A DNA stretch of 27,488 nucleotides from assembly GCA_964398215.1 (NCBI GenBank), contig CAYNNP010000062.1, positions 1 to 27,488 of the forward strand. Reading direction: 5' to 3'. How positions within the stretch are numbered: the stretch's first letter is position 1; every line of letters starts with the position of its first letter. Origin of the DNA: CAYNNP01 sp964398215. GTDB lineage: Bacteria > Planctomycetota > Planctomycetia > Pirellulales > Pirellulaceae. This document shows positions 7,874 to 16,637 of the stretch, in pieces. The notes below the pieces were generated by a model. That model was given only the letters and a program-made list of their open reading frames with translations, searched no databases and was not told the origin of the DNA. A program made the translations under genes and the position numbers.

Positions 7874-8266
7874 TCAGACCTGCAACCCGTGGGCTCCACG
7901 CAAGCAAATCAGGCCGTCGCTCCAATCGGCGAAAAGCCCGCGTCTGTCGTCTGGATCCGTAAAAGTCCGAATCTCGCAAGCCTGCTTTCTTGCATCCTCT
8001 TTGGCCAGCCCAAAGAGCTGAGCATAACTGGCTTCTGGGTCGGGTCGGTTGTCATCGGATTCTTGCTGGATTCGAGCGGTTGCCTCAAAGCGGTAAATTT
8101 GTACCCAGCCAGGACGTTGCACCGCCACCAAGCGAACGGCTTCGATTTTAGCCATACGCCCAAAGTATCCGTGGTCGGTGAGGTGTGCGCGAATCGCGTT
8201 CTCCATGTCCTTATCGCCGGTCCAGTTCGCCCATCGCTCCATCAGGTGCTTAATCCAACCGTTCAT
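7874..8266 (-). CDS. Conserved hypothetical small protein (130 aa)
   Basis: I do not recognise the family. The product is soluble, without a signal peptide or membrane segment. It begins with a helix (WIKHLMERWANW), has a central strand pair around residues 40-65 (EAVRLVAVQRPGWVQIYRFEA), and ends with a tryptophan-containing segment (FADWSDGL). The ATG at 8266 is preceded by AAAGGA at good spacing (five bases after AAGGA), which supports a real gene and this start. It lies alone between the divergent LRR gene and the peptidase gene, transcribed in the same direction as the peptidase. A binding or regulatory role cannot be told from sequence. Confidence 0.65.
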   Translation of the reverse strand: MNGWIKHLMERWANWTGDKDMENAIRAHLTDHGYFGRMAKIEAVRLVAVQRPGWVQIYRFEATARIQQESDDNRPDPEASYAQLFGLAKEDARKQACEIRTFTDPDDRRGLFADWSDGLICLRGAHGLQV

Positions 8267-8426
8267 TCAGGTCCTTTTGATTGCCAGAACATTATCTTTG
8301 TCGTCATGATCATATTTCACGCAGGATTGTGGATTTTAGCGAACCGGCGAGCCCACAAACGTTCGGTTTGGCGATTAAAATACTTTCTCCGTCCCGCCCA
8401 CCTCGCACTTTCGTGAAAGTCCTCGC

Positions 8427-9491
8427 ATGCTAATTGCCACCCGTTCTTGCGTTTCATGTTTCACCATTCTCTTGGCTTGTCTATTGGTTTGTCCCGTAAT
8501 GGCTGACGATCCGAAAAAGGAAGCCAAGAAACCAGCAGCCAAAAAGACGGATGGCAAGTCTGATGCTGCCAAAAAACCGGCTGACAAAAAGCCCGCCCCC
8601 AAAAAGCAAGCTGACGCAAAAAAGGATGCACCCAAAAAAGATGTGAAGAAGGACGCGAAAAAAGCTGCGCCGAAAAAGGATGCTAAAAAGAAAGAGCCGC
8701 CTGCCAAGAAACCGGCGCCCAAGCCGCAGCCGATTTTCAACGATCCAGGATTGGAAGCGGCCGTTCGCGCCGAAGTGTTTGAAAAGCGATACAACAAAGC
8801 AGTGATCACGAAAGATGACGTCGTTAATATCTCACGGGTTGTTGGCGTTGGCAAAAAGATCAAGAACCTGGAAGGCCTGCAGCACTGCAAGGCGCTGATG
8901 TTGATCGATCTACGGAACAACGAAATAGCGGACCTGAAACCGATCGCGGGACTTGGACGTCTGCAGTCGGTCAGCCTTTCAGGCAACAAGATCAAGGATC
9001 TCAAGCCAATCGAAAATCTGACCAACATGCAATTGTTGGACTTGTCGCAAAATCAGATTGCGGATCTGACCGCTTTGAAAAAGATGTCCAACTTGCGAAC
9101 ACTTTACGTTGCGAACAATGAACTCAAAGCGATGGATCCGATCGCAGGGCTGTCAAAGATTTGGTCGCTTGATGTATCGGGCAACAAAATCTCTGATCTA
9201 GCACCGGTCGCAAAACTCGGCTGGCTTTCAACACTTGACATTGCCGACAACGAAGTAAAAACACTGAAGCCGCTAGTGTCGTTGCGAGAACTGGACATGT
9301 TGCTGATGTCCGGAAATCAAGTCAAAGATTTGGCGCCACTGATAGAGATGTGCAAAAAGGATTTCGAAGGCGAGCGCCGATTCGCTCCTTACATGGACGT
9401 GTATCTCGGCAAAAATCCTGTCGACGCGAAAATGAAACCGCAACAAATGAAGCAACTGAAATCTTTCGGCGTCGATGTCTACGACAAGTAA
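8427..9491 (+). CDS. Secreted Lys/Ala/Pro-tailed leucine-rich-repeat protein
   Basis: The 354-residue product has a signal peptide (about 1-26, ending CPVMA). A strongly basic low-complexity tail follows (about 28-101), made of K-K-x-A-P-K-K-D-A-type units like histone H1 tails. Then comes a globular start (IFNDPGLEAAVRAEV) and SDS22/internalin-type leucine-rich repeats from about 143 to 315, with the pattern L-x-x-L-x-x-L-D-L-S-x-N-x-I-x-D-L. The C-terminus closes with LKSFGVDVYDK. LRR domains of this class bind proteins; the basic tail could bind acidic polymers (cell-surface polysaccharide, nucleic acid). That role is inference. The gene converges on hisI with 42 bases between stop codons and no clear hairpin. 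Confidence 0.88.
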   Translation: MLIATRSCVSCFTILLACLLVCPVMADDPKKEAKKPAAKKTDGKSDAAKKPADKKPAPKKQADAKKDAPKKDVKKDAKKAAPKKDAKKKEPPAKKPAPKPQPIFNDPGLEAAVRAEVFEKRYNKAVITKDDVVNISRVVGVGKKIKNLEGLQHCKALMLIDLRNNEIADLKPIAGLGRLQSVSLSGNKIKDLKPIENLTNMQLLDLSQNQIADLTALKKMSNLRTLYVANNELKAMDPIAGLSKIWSLDVSGNKISDLAPVAKLGWLSTLDIADNEVKTLKPLVSLRELDMLLMSGNQVKDLAPLIEMCKKDFEGERRFAPYMDVYLGKNPVDAKMKPQQMKQLKSFGVDVYDK

Positions 9492-9533
9492 CTCGGCCAA
9501 GGACGTATTGGTCGCAGAGTCGAACAATTGAAT

Positions 9534-9917
9534 TCACTTTTTTTTGTAGACTTCCTTGGGGTCGAACACTCGGCGGCCAACCACTTTCGCTGTTTCGCTG
9601 AGGGTATCGACCTGCCGAAAAAAGCAGCTTCGATAGCCCTGGTGACATGCGGCATCGCCAATCTGATTGACCTTGATCAGCAACGTATCCGCATCGCAAT
9701 CAAAATAGATCCCTTTGACCTCTTGGACGTTGCCGCTTTCTTCGCCTTTGCGCCACAGGCGATTGCGACTGCGGCTGAAGTAACAAACATGTCCTGACTT
9801 CAGTGTTTCCGCATACGCTTCGTCGTTCATATAGGCCAACATCAGCACTTCGCCCGTGGCTTCGTCCTGCGCGATGACTGGGATCAAATCGTTCTTTTTA
9901 AAGTCTGGTCCGTTCAC
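9534..9917 (-). CDS. hisI: Phosphoribosyl-AMP cyclohydrolase
   Basis: HisI opens the adenine ring of phosphoribosyl-AMP in step three of histidine synthesis, using zinc. Visible family features are EVLMLAYMN, SRSRNRLWRKGEESGN, the metal-binding DCDAD (residues 73-77), and the cysteines in ACHQGYRSCF (C91 and C98). No HisE domain is fused, as in many bacteria with separate hisI and hisE genes. A longer frame opens at a TTG (9962), but GTG at 9917 is preferred: AAGGAG (plus-strand complement at 9926-9931) lies eight bases upstream and the homologous sequence begins just after it. This gives 127 residues. It diverges from the sulfatase fusion gene. Confidence 0.93.
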   Translation of the reverse strand: MNGPDFKKNDLIPVIAQDEATGEVLMLAYMNDEAYAETLKSGHVCYFSRSRNRLWRKGEESGNVQEVKGIYFDCDADTLLIKVNQIGDAACHQGYRSCFFRQVDTLSETAKVVGRRVFDPKEVYKKK

Positions 9918-10082
9918 TCGTCGGTCTCCTTGGTCTCCGATCGGCAATGTGCTGATTACCAAAAGAGAATACCTTGTTGGCCAAAGATAGCCTAGCGATT
10001 GGATTCCCGGCAGTTTTGCGTGCAGTCGTGATAGCCAGCAGTTACATTTTGCACATCAAGAGTGTTTACCGGAGATTTTATT

Positions 10083-13000
10083 GTGCGCGTACTGAAATCG
10101 GCAGTTTCGTTTGGTTTGATCGTTGCCCTGATGTCAATTGGCACCAATGCGGCCGCCAAGAAACCCAACGTCGTTTTGATCATGACCGACAACCACGGTG
10201 CGTGGACGTTGGGTTGCTACGGCAATCAAGAGATACGAACGCCGAATATCGATCGGCTCGCAGCTCAAGGCACTTTGTTCACGCGGGCATTCGCGTCGAA
10301 CCCAGTTTGCTCTCCCACGAGGGCAACATTTTTGACAGGGCTGATCCCTTCGCAACACGGCGTCCATTCGTTCTTGGGTGGCGGGCGTTTGCAAACAGGC
10401 CCCGAAGCACGCTGTACTTTGGATGAATTCACTTCGCTACCCGAAGTGCTTCGTGAACAAGGTTACCGATGCGGCTTGGTTGGCAAGTGGCACTTGGGGG
10501 CAAACCTGTCTCCACAAGAAGGCTTGGACGATTATTGGATCACGATGCCGCACGGCGGAACCAGTACTTTCTACGGCGCCAAGGTGATCGAGGATGGCAA
10601 GATCCGCACCGAGCCAAAGTACATGACGGATCTATGGACTGAGCACGCCGAAAAATTCATCAGCCAGAGCGCGGATCGCGACGAGCCTTTCTTTTTGTTT
10701 TTGGCCTACAACGGTCCCTACTCACTAAGCCGGTTATTGCTGCGTGAAGGAAAAAACCGGCACGCGGCCTACTACGCCGACAAAGACATGCTGTCGTTCC
10801 CACGCGAGAAAACGCATCCATGGCAATTCAGCAATCGGGACTACATCAACAATCCTATCTCCGCCAGACGTGTGGCAACCGAAGTCAGCGGAGTGGATGA
10901 TGGCGTTGGCTCGGTGATGCAAGCCTTGGCAAAGCATGGGATCGACGAGAACACTGTTGTGATTTTTGTCGCCGACCAAGGCTGGGTTGGCGGTCACGGC
11001 GGGTTCTTTGGGATGGGTGACCATACACGTCCGCTCACCGCGCGCGATGGCATGATGCTGATCCCAACAATCTGGCGCCATCCAGGTTCCATTGTGCCCG
11101 GAAAGAGAACCGATCGAATGGTTACCAATTACGATTTCATGCCAACGATGCTTAGCTATCTGGGACTTGAAAACAAGACACCAACGCAGCCACGTTCACC
11201 TGGTCATGATTATTCGGCAACGCTATTAGGTGACGCGGACAAGGACAAACCCAACGCACCGATTTTTTATGAGTACGAAAACCTGCGATGCATTCGGACG
11301 GAATCGGTGAAGTATGTGCATCGACATCCTAACGGACCGCACGAACTGTATGATCTGAAGGCCGACCCGGATGAATTCGTCAACTTGGTGGATCAACCGA
11401 ACTGGCAAACAAAACGTCAGAAGTTGAATGAGCAATTGACGGATTTCTTCGACAAACATGCTCTCCCTAAATACGACATGTGGAAAGGCGGGACTTCGCA
11501 AGTGCGGATCCATGATGGAATCGACGAGGAACTGGCGCAATTGGTTTCTGTTGACCCGCCATCGGCGCCCGATGGATTCCAACCACAGCAGATCAACGTA
11601 CCCGACGGATTTTCAGTTGAACTGGCAGCTGGCCCGCCATTGGTTACCCATCCCACGATGGCGTGTTTTGACGACGCGGGGAATTTGTACGTTTGCAATA
11701 ACGCGGGCGTGAACATGGCCAACGAAGAGCTTGAGAAGGCGCTGCCGAACTCGATTGTACGTCTGACTGACCAAGACAATGATGGGCGTTTTGATACGTC
11801 AACGGTCTTTGCCGACAAGATGACGTTTCCAATGGGTGGCGCCTGGCACGAGGGTTCTTTGTACGTTGCATCGCCGCCAAACATTTGGCGATTGACGGAC
11901 ACCGACGACGACGGAATCGCTGACCATCGCACCGCGATCGTGACGGAGTTTGGCTACAACGGTAACGCAGCAAGTGTCCATGGTTGCTTCAATGGACCCG
12001 ATGGGCGAATCTATTGGACCGACGGTTTTCATGGCCACGAAATCAAAGACGATGATGGAACAGTGACCAGTAAACGCGCTGGCTCCTATCTGTTCTCGTG
12101 CCAAGCGGATGGATCGGATGTGCAAATTCACTGCGGCGGTGGCATGGACAATCCAGTCGAAATCGACTTTACCGAAAGCGGCGACATGCTGGGCACCGTC
12201 AATATCTTGTACACACGGCCGCGAGTCGATTGCATGATGCATTGGCTTCATGGCGGTGCGTATCCTCATCGCGAAAAAGTCTTGGACGAACTAAAGGTAA
12301 CGGGTGACTTTTTGGGGCCCATCCATCGGTTTGGGCACGTTGCGATTTCCGGTGCGATGCGATATCGAAGTGGCGTGATGGACCATCAATGGAAAGATGA
12401 TTGGTTTGCAACGTTCTTCAATGGCGGCAAAGTCGTCCGAATGCAGGTCAAACCAAACGGATCAAGCTACAGCGTCAGCCAACATGAGTTTCTTAGTTCG
12501 CCAAGCCGAGAATTTCATCCCACCGATGTTCTTGAAGACGCCGACGGTAGCTTGTTGGTGATCGATACCGGTGGCTGGTTTTATCGTGGTTGCCCAACAT
12601 CGCAGTTCGCCAAACCCGAGGCGTTGGGCGGAATCTATCGTGTTCGGCGCGATGGAATGACGCCAATGGTTGACCCGCGCGGAACTCGAATCGAATGGGC
12701 AAAGCAAAATGGGCTAAGCCTGATGCGCCTGATCAACGACACGAGATTCGAAGTCCGTCGTCGAGCCGTCAGCGAGTGTGTGTCGCGAGGCAAGTCGATC
12801 ATTCCGACGCTGAAAACCTATCAAACAAGAGGCGATATTCGAGTTCGGCAAAACATCGTTTGGATACTGATACGATTGGCGGCACAGAAAGCGACCGCTT
12901 CCGAATCAACCGCAATCTTACTGGCTTCACTAAAAGACAAACGAGCAAATATTCGCCAAGCAGCCTGCATGGGATTGGCGCTGAGCGCCGCGGAAGTCAA

Positions 13001-14588
13001 CGCCAGTGATCTCTTTCCGCTATTGAATGATCCGTCACCACACGTCCAGCGCCAAGCAGTCACAACGCTCGGCAAACTAAAGGATCCGATCGCATCGCAG
13101 CCATTACTGAAAAAGCTGAATTGGGATCTGGACCGATCAATGCAACACGCTGTCATTTACTCGTTGATTGAAATTGCTGATCAAACCACGCTCCGCCCTG
13201 CGCTCCGATCGCCGAATTCCGCGCAGATGTATGGTGCGATGATCGCGGTTGACCAATTGGACAAAACTTCTTTGACTGCCGACGATGTCATGCCGCACCT
13301 AACGGCAGACGAGCCATCGCTGCGTGCTTATGCATTGAAAGTTTGCCTTCGGCACGATGATTGGACAGGGCGCTTGGTTGGTTTTTTGAATGCACAGTTG
13401 GCTAACCGCAGTTCAATTACCGAGATTCCGGACGTGATTGAACAATTGGTGACAAAGTACGCGGCGGACGCCCGCGTCGCAGCTGGCACTGCTCCATTTT
13501 TAAACTTGCGAAATTCGACGAAAGCGAGAGACGTTGTCATTGCTGGAATCACATCGGCAAACAAACTACCGCTTCACACACAGTGGCAAGATTCAATTCG
13601 TGACTTGTTGGCATCACAGGACTTGAATCACGTTCGTGAAGGAATTCGCATCGCAGCGGTGGTCGACACATCGCCAATCGCACGAGAGCTTGCAAAGATA
13701 GCCAACAACAAAGAGCTGCCAGCTTCCGTGCGAGTTAGCGCGATTCGGGCAAGACAGGGCGTCAGCAAACGCTTGGACGATTCAGCATTCCAGATGCTAA
13801 CGAGTGTGATTGCCGATAGCACATCGCCCAGCGAAGCGAACCAGGCTGCTAAATTGATTGCGCAAGCCTCTTTGAATCCAAGCCAACTGGAATCGCTTGT
13901 TGCTCTGTTGCCAACCGCGTCGCCAATGCAACTTCGCGATATGATTCGATGTTTTTCGAGAACCAAGGATACGAATTTGATTGATCGTTTTCTTGATGCA
14001 GTCGGCCAATCCAAATCCTTGTTGACCATTCCCGAAAACGAACTCTCGGACATTGTCAAACGGTATCCGCCAACCACGCTCGATAAAGCAAACGCACTGT
14101 TGGATCGGATCAAGCAAAACGAGCAGCAAAAAATCGAACGTTTGGCAAGCTTGAAACAACTTTTAAGCAGTGGAAACGCACAACGCGGAAAGGCAGTTTT
14201 CTTTAGCGAAAAAGCAAAGTGCTCAGCCTGTCATCGCGTCGGTCAACAGGGCAAGCGAGTTGGGCCTGAGTTAACGACGATCGGCGCTAACCGATCTGAA
14301 AGTGATCTGTTGGAATCTATTGTCTTGCCTTCAGCCAGTATCGTACGTGATTTTGGTACGGTCACAGTTTTAACCGACGATGGGCAAGCGATCAGTGGTT
14401 TGGTTGTCAGTGAATCGAATGACAAACTGGTTTTGCAACAGAACACTGGTAACCAAATCACGATTGAGCGTGATGAGATTGAGCGGGTCAAGCCGAATCC
14501 GGTGTCGATCATGCCCAACGGCTTAGACGAAGCACTTAGCCAGCAGGACTTGGTCGACGTTGTTGCGTATCTAAGAAGCTTGCAGTAG
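10083..14588 (+). CDS. Sulfatase fused to PVC-type dehydrogenase, HEAT repeats and cytochrome c domain
   Basis: This 1501-residue exported protein has four parts. After the signal peptide (MRVLKSAVSFGLIVALMS...), residues about 26-460 are a type I sulfatase: TDNHG metal motif, C76-S-P-T-R where the Cys is matured to formylglycine, GKWHLG, and VADQG. Residues about 490-860 are the PVC membrane-bound dehydrogenase type propeller (FSVELAAGPPLV...GNLYVCN). Residues about 870-1300 are helical HEAT-like repeats. The C-terminal about 140 residues are the planctomycete heme-binding domain with C-S-A-C-H at 1380-1384 and IVLPSASIVRDF. GTG at 10083 was chosen over GTG at 10062 because GGAG lies eight bases before it and the signal peptide then starts correctly. 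Likely role: periplasmic desulfation of polysaccharide linked to oxidation and electron transfer (inference). Its TAG overlaps the next start by one base. Confidence 0.93.
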   Translation: MRVLKSAVSFGLIVALMSIGTNAAAKKPNVVLIMTDNHGAWTLGCYGNQEIRTPNIDRLAAQGTLFTRAFASNPVCSPTRATFLTGLIPSQHGVHSFLGGGRLQTGPEARCTLDEFTSLPEVLREQGYRCGLVGKWHLGANLSPQEGLDDYWITMPHGGTSTFYGAKVIEDGKIRTEPKYMTDLWTEHAEKFISQSADRDEPFFLFLAYNGPYSLSRLLLREGKNRHAAYYADKDMLSFPREKTHPWQFSNRDYINNPISARRVATEVSGVDDGVGSVMQALAKHGIDENTVVIFVADQGWVGGHGGFFGMGDHTRPLTARDGMMLIPTIWRHPGSIVPGKRTDRMVTNYDFMPTMLSYLGLENKTPTQPRSPGHDYSATLLGDADKDKPNAPIFYEYENLRCIRTESVKYVHRHPNGPHELYDLKADPDEFVNLVDQPNWQTKRQKLNEQLTDFFDKHALPKYDMWKGGTSQVRIHDGIDEELAQLVSVDPPSAPDGFQPQQINVPDGFSVELAAGPPLVTHPTMACFDDAGNLYVCNNAGVNMANEELEKALPNSIVRLTDQDNDGRFDTSTVFADKMTFPMGGAWHEGSLYVASPPNIWRLTDTDDDGIADHRTAIVTEFGYNGNAASVHGCFNGPDGRIYWTDGFHGHEIKDDDGTVTSKRAGSYLFSCQADGSDVQIHCGGGMDNPVEIDFTESGDMLGTVNILYTRPRVDCMMHWLHGGAYPHREKVLDELKVTGDFLGPIHRFGHVAISGAMRYRSGVMDHQWKDDWFATFFNGGKVVRMQVKPNGSSYSVSQHEFLSSPSREFHPTDVLEDADGSLLVIDTGGWFYRGCPTSQFAKPEALGGIYRVRRDGMTPMVDPRGTRIEWAKQNGLSLMRLINDTRFEVRRRAVSECVSRGKSIIPTLKTYQTRGDIRVRQNIVWILIRLAAQKATASESTAILLASLKDKRANIRQAACMGLALSAAEVNASDLFPLLNDPSPHVQRQAVTTLGKLKDPIASQPLLKKLNWDLDRSMQHAVIYSLIEIADQTTLRPALRSPNSAQMYGAMIAVDQLDKTSLTADDVMPHLTADEPSLRAYALKVCLRHDDWTGRLVGFLNAQLANRSSITEIPDVIEQLVTKYAADARVAAGTAPFLNLRNSTKARDVVIAGITSANKLPLHTQWQDSIRDLLASQDLNHVREGIRIAAVVDTSPIARELAKIANNKELPASVRVSAIRARQGVSKRLDDSAFQMLTSVIADSTSPSEANQAAKLIAQASLNPSQLESLVALLPTASPMQLRDMIRCFSRTKDTNLIDRFLDAVGQSKSLLTIPENELSDIVKRYPPTTLDKANALLDRIKQNEQQKIERLASLKQLLSSGNAQRGKAVFFSEKAKCSACHRVGQQGKRVGPELTTIGANRSESDLLESIVLPSASIVRDFGTVTVLTDDGQAISGLVVSESNDKLVLQQNTGNQITIERDEIERVKPNPVSIMPNGLDEALSQQDLVDVVAYLRSLQ

Positions 14589-15265
14589 TGACTACAGTCA
14601 ACGCAAAATATCAGCTCGCTTTGTTTTCGATTTATGCGATCGCGATGGCGTTGCTAGAAGCCGTCGTTGTTGTCTACATGCGGCAACTGTACTATCCCGA
14701 AAATCCCCAAGAAGTGTTTCCGCTTTCGTTTTTGGATTCGTACAATCCAGCGGTCGAACTGAGTCGTGAAATAGCCACGATCGTGATGATCATTGCTGTC
14801 GCATTGATCGGGGAATCGCGCAGCTTGAGTCGGCAGTTTGCCGCATTTTTATACGTCTTCGGCCTGTGGGATATTTTCTATTACGTGTGGCTCAAAGTCC
14901 TGATGGACTGGCCGCGAACGTGGTTGGAATGGGACGTACTGTTCTTGGTACCGGTGATCTGGCTGGGACCTTGGATTTGCCCCGCCGCAGTCGCAGCGCT
15001 GTTCACCGTTTGGGGAGCCTGGGCGCTGACAACAAAAAGAAATGTTCATTTCAGACGTGCAAGTCTGGTTGTATTTACGACAGGATCAACACTCGGCCTA
15101 GCAACCTTCTTTGAGCCCGCCATCACCTATGCAAACCAGCATGGCCACGAGGCGCTCAATCGATTTGCGCCCAACGGGTTTTGGTGGCCCCTCTTTGCCA
15201 TCAGTCTGATGATGATGGCAGCGGGACTATTGATGGCCAGCCAAACTGACAAGCCGGTTACATAG
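14588..15265 (+). CDS. Six-helix membrane protein of unknown function
   Basis: This 225-residue protein has about six hydrophobic helices (roughly 8-30, 60-76, 83-104, 116-147, 158-176, 197-216). It has a conserved-looking aromatic block FGLWDIFYYVWLKVL followed by DWPRTWLEWD between helices three and four. No catalytic motif is recognised. The start is GTG at 14588, whose G is the last base of the preceding TAG (TAGTG), so translation is probably coupled to the sulfatase fusion. The two may serve one pathway, for example as a membrane partner, but this rests on gene position only. Confidence 0.8.
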   Translation: MTTVNAKYQLALFSIYAIAMALLEAVVVVYMRQLYYPENPQEVFPLSFLDSYNPAVELSREIATIVMIIAVALIGESRSLSRQFAAFLYVFGLWDIFYYVWLKVLMDWPRTWLEWDVLFLVPVIWLGPWICPAAVAALFTVWGAWALTTKRNVHFRRASLVVFTTGSTLGLATFFEPAITYANQHGHEALNRFAPNGFWWPLFAISLMMMAAGLLMASQTDKPVT

Positions 15266-15290
15266 AGACGAGAGATTTTCGGTCTCTTGA
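15264..15290 (+). terminator. Possible weak terminator after the membrane protein gene
   Basis: AGAGAC (15264-15269) pairs with GTCTCT (15282-15287) across a 12-base loop, followed by TGATTTGG, a poor T tract. It overlaps the stop codon of the membrane-protein gene and lies in the convergent gap before the amidohydrolase stop. The stem sequence resembles that of the strong terminator at 4516-4556. Confidence 0.35.
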
Positions 15291-15326
15291 TTTGGTAACC
15301 AGCGCGTGAGTTTTGGAGTAGCGATT

Positions 15327-16637
15327 TTATTTGCTTCCTCGCTGGTACTTTTTGCGGTACTTGTCGTACAGCATCGTGTGGCGACTGCTCAAGTCAACGA
15401 CTCGGCCTTGGATCCATGCATCGGTGACGTTGGAGGTGCCCTCCATGATGTCTCCATCGGACATGAATAGCGTCGCATCCTTGCCGGGTGTGATTGAACC
15501 GATTTGTTTATCCACACCAAAGATTTCGGCAGTTGCTAACGTGATCCGTTTGATGGCTTCGTCGGGGGACAAACCATAGGCAACAGCGGTGGCTGCATGA
15601 TAGGGCAAGTTTCTTGCCGCCGCAGCTCCGTTTGGCGACCCAGCACCTGCGCCGCCGATACAGTACCTGACCTTTGCGTCGGTCAATCTTTTGGCCAAAG
15701 TATACGGAGCGTCGTAAGCATCATTCCGGCGCATCGGCAATCGATGCACGCCACTGATCATCACAGGCACGTCATACTTTCGCAGAAGCCCCGCACAATC
15801 GGCCGCGTCATAGCCTCCGAAAATGATCAAGCGAAGATCATGTTCTTGAGCGAAAGCGACGGCAGATTCAATCTCTAGCAATTCATCGGCTTGGGCGATC
15901 AACGGCAACTTTCGATTGATTACCGGAAGCAAGCTTTCAAGGCGAACGTCGGTTGGCGTTTGATTGGGTGTAGCCTTGCGGTTTGCTTGATACTGCCGCG
16001 CCTTGGTCAACAAGTCCGCAAACTCTGTACGTCGTTGCTTTCGTTTGCTGATCCGTCCGTCGGCGCTAGTGTCGTTTGGTTCCAGATAGCTCCAGTCCAC
16101 ACTCAATCCAGCGGTGCCAACCAGCGACATCTCGCCCGCTGTCCAGCCATCCAATTGGATCAAAGCCGCTTGTCCACGCAACCAACGACCTTGTGGTGAT
16201 GCCACTGCAAACAACACGCCATTGGCGCGAGCAACCGGAATCAACTCACTGTCAGGGTTGATGGCTTCGATCGCGCGTGCGTTGGGATTCAAGCTACCGA
16301 ACTCGCGCCGATCATCGGTCGCGTCGACAGCGCTGATTTCTCGCAACCCCAGATCGGTTAGCGGTTCGATCAGACCTGGGTAAACATGTTTTCCGCACGC
16401 ATCGATCGTGATCGCTTTCTTGGGCGCTTTGATTTTCTTTCCAACCGCAGCGATCTTTCCATTTGCGAAAAGAACGCTCCCGTTTTTGATCACGTCGCCG
16501 TCTACGGTGTGAACAATGGCGCCCGTAATCAAGACGGGTTTGGTTTGCGGTGCACCTGGAATCTGATCATGACCATGCGCGACAGTCACGATCATCAAAC
16601 CGATCATAGCGAGTGAGATTTGAATAGTCCTGTTCAT
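15327..16637 (-). CDS. Amidohydrolase-like secreted protein lacking the H-x-H metal motif
   Basis: The 436-residue product has a signal peptide (MNRTIQISLAMIGLMIVTVAHG) and the overall pattern of imidazolonepropionase/dihydroorotase-type amidohydrolases: a small N-terminal beta part, KHVYPGLIE at the barrel entry, and a C-terminal GSITPGKDATLFMSDGD typical of the family. Where active members have P-G-x-I-D-x-H-x-H, this one reads PGLIEPLTD (87-95), so both metal-binding histidines are missing. It may be a non-catalytic partner of the upstream protein. ATG at 16637 was chosen because it overlaps the upstream stop (ATGA) and has GGAG eight bases before it; longer starts would overlap the upstream gene by up to 79 bases. 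Confidence 0.88.
   Translation of the reverse strand: MNRTIQISLAMIGLMIVTVAHGHDQIPGAPQTKPVLITGAIVHTVDGDVIKNGSVLFANGKIAAVGKKIKAPKKAITIDACGKHVYPGLIEPLTDLGLREISAVDATDDRREFGSLNPNARAIEAINPDSELIPVARANGVLFAVASPQGRWLRGQAALIQLDGWTAGEMSLVGTAGLSVDWSYLEPNDTSADGRISKRKQRRTEFADLLTKARQYQANRKATPNQTPTDVRLESLLPVINRKLPLIAQADELLEIESAVAFAQEHDLRLIIFGGYDAADCAGLLRKYDVPVMISGVHRLPMRRNDAYDAPYTLAKRLTDAKVRYCIGGAGAGSPNGAAAARNLPYHAATAVAYGLSPDEAIKRITLATAEIFGVDKQIGSITPGKDATLFMSDGDIMEGTSNVTDAWIQGRVVDLSSRHTMLYDKYRKKYQRGSK

Noticed and set aside
8420..8720. Short A-rich repeats considered as a CRISPR-like or satellite array
   Set aside because: They are lysine codons of the LRR protein tail; there are no regular spacers or conserved repeat units.
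9537..9546. Run of T on the plus strand after the LRR gene, considered as a terminator
   Set aside because: It encodes the C-terminal lysines of HisI and no hairpin precedes it.
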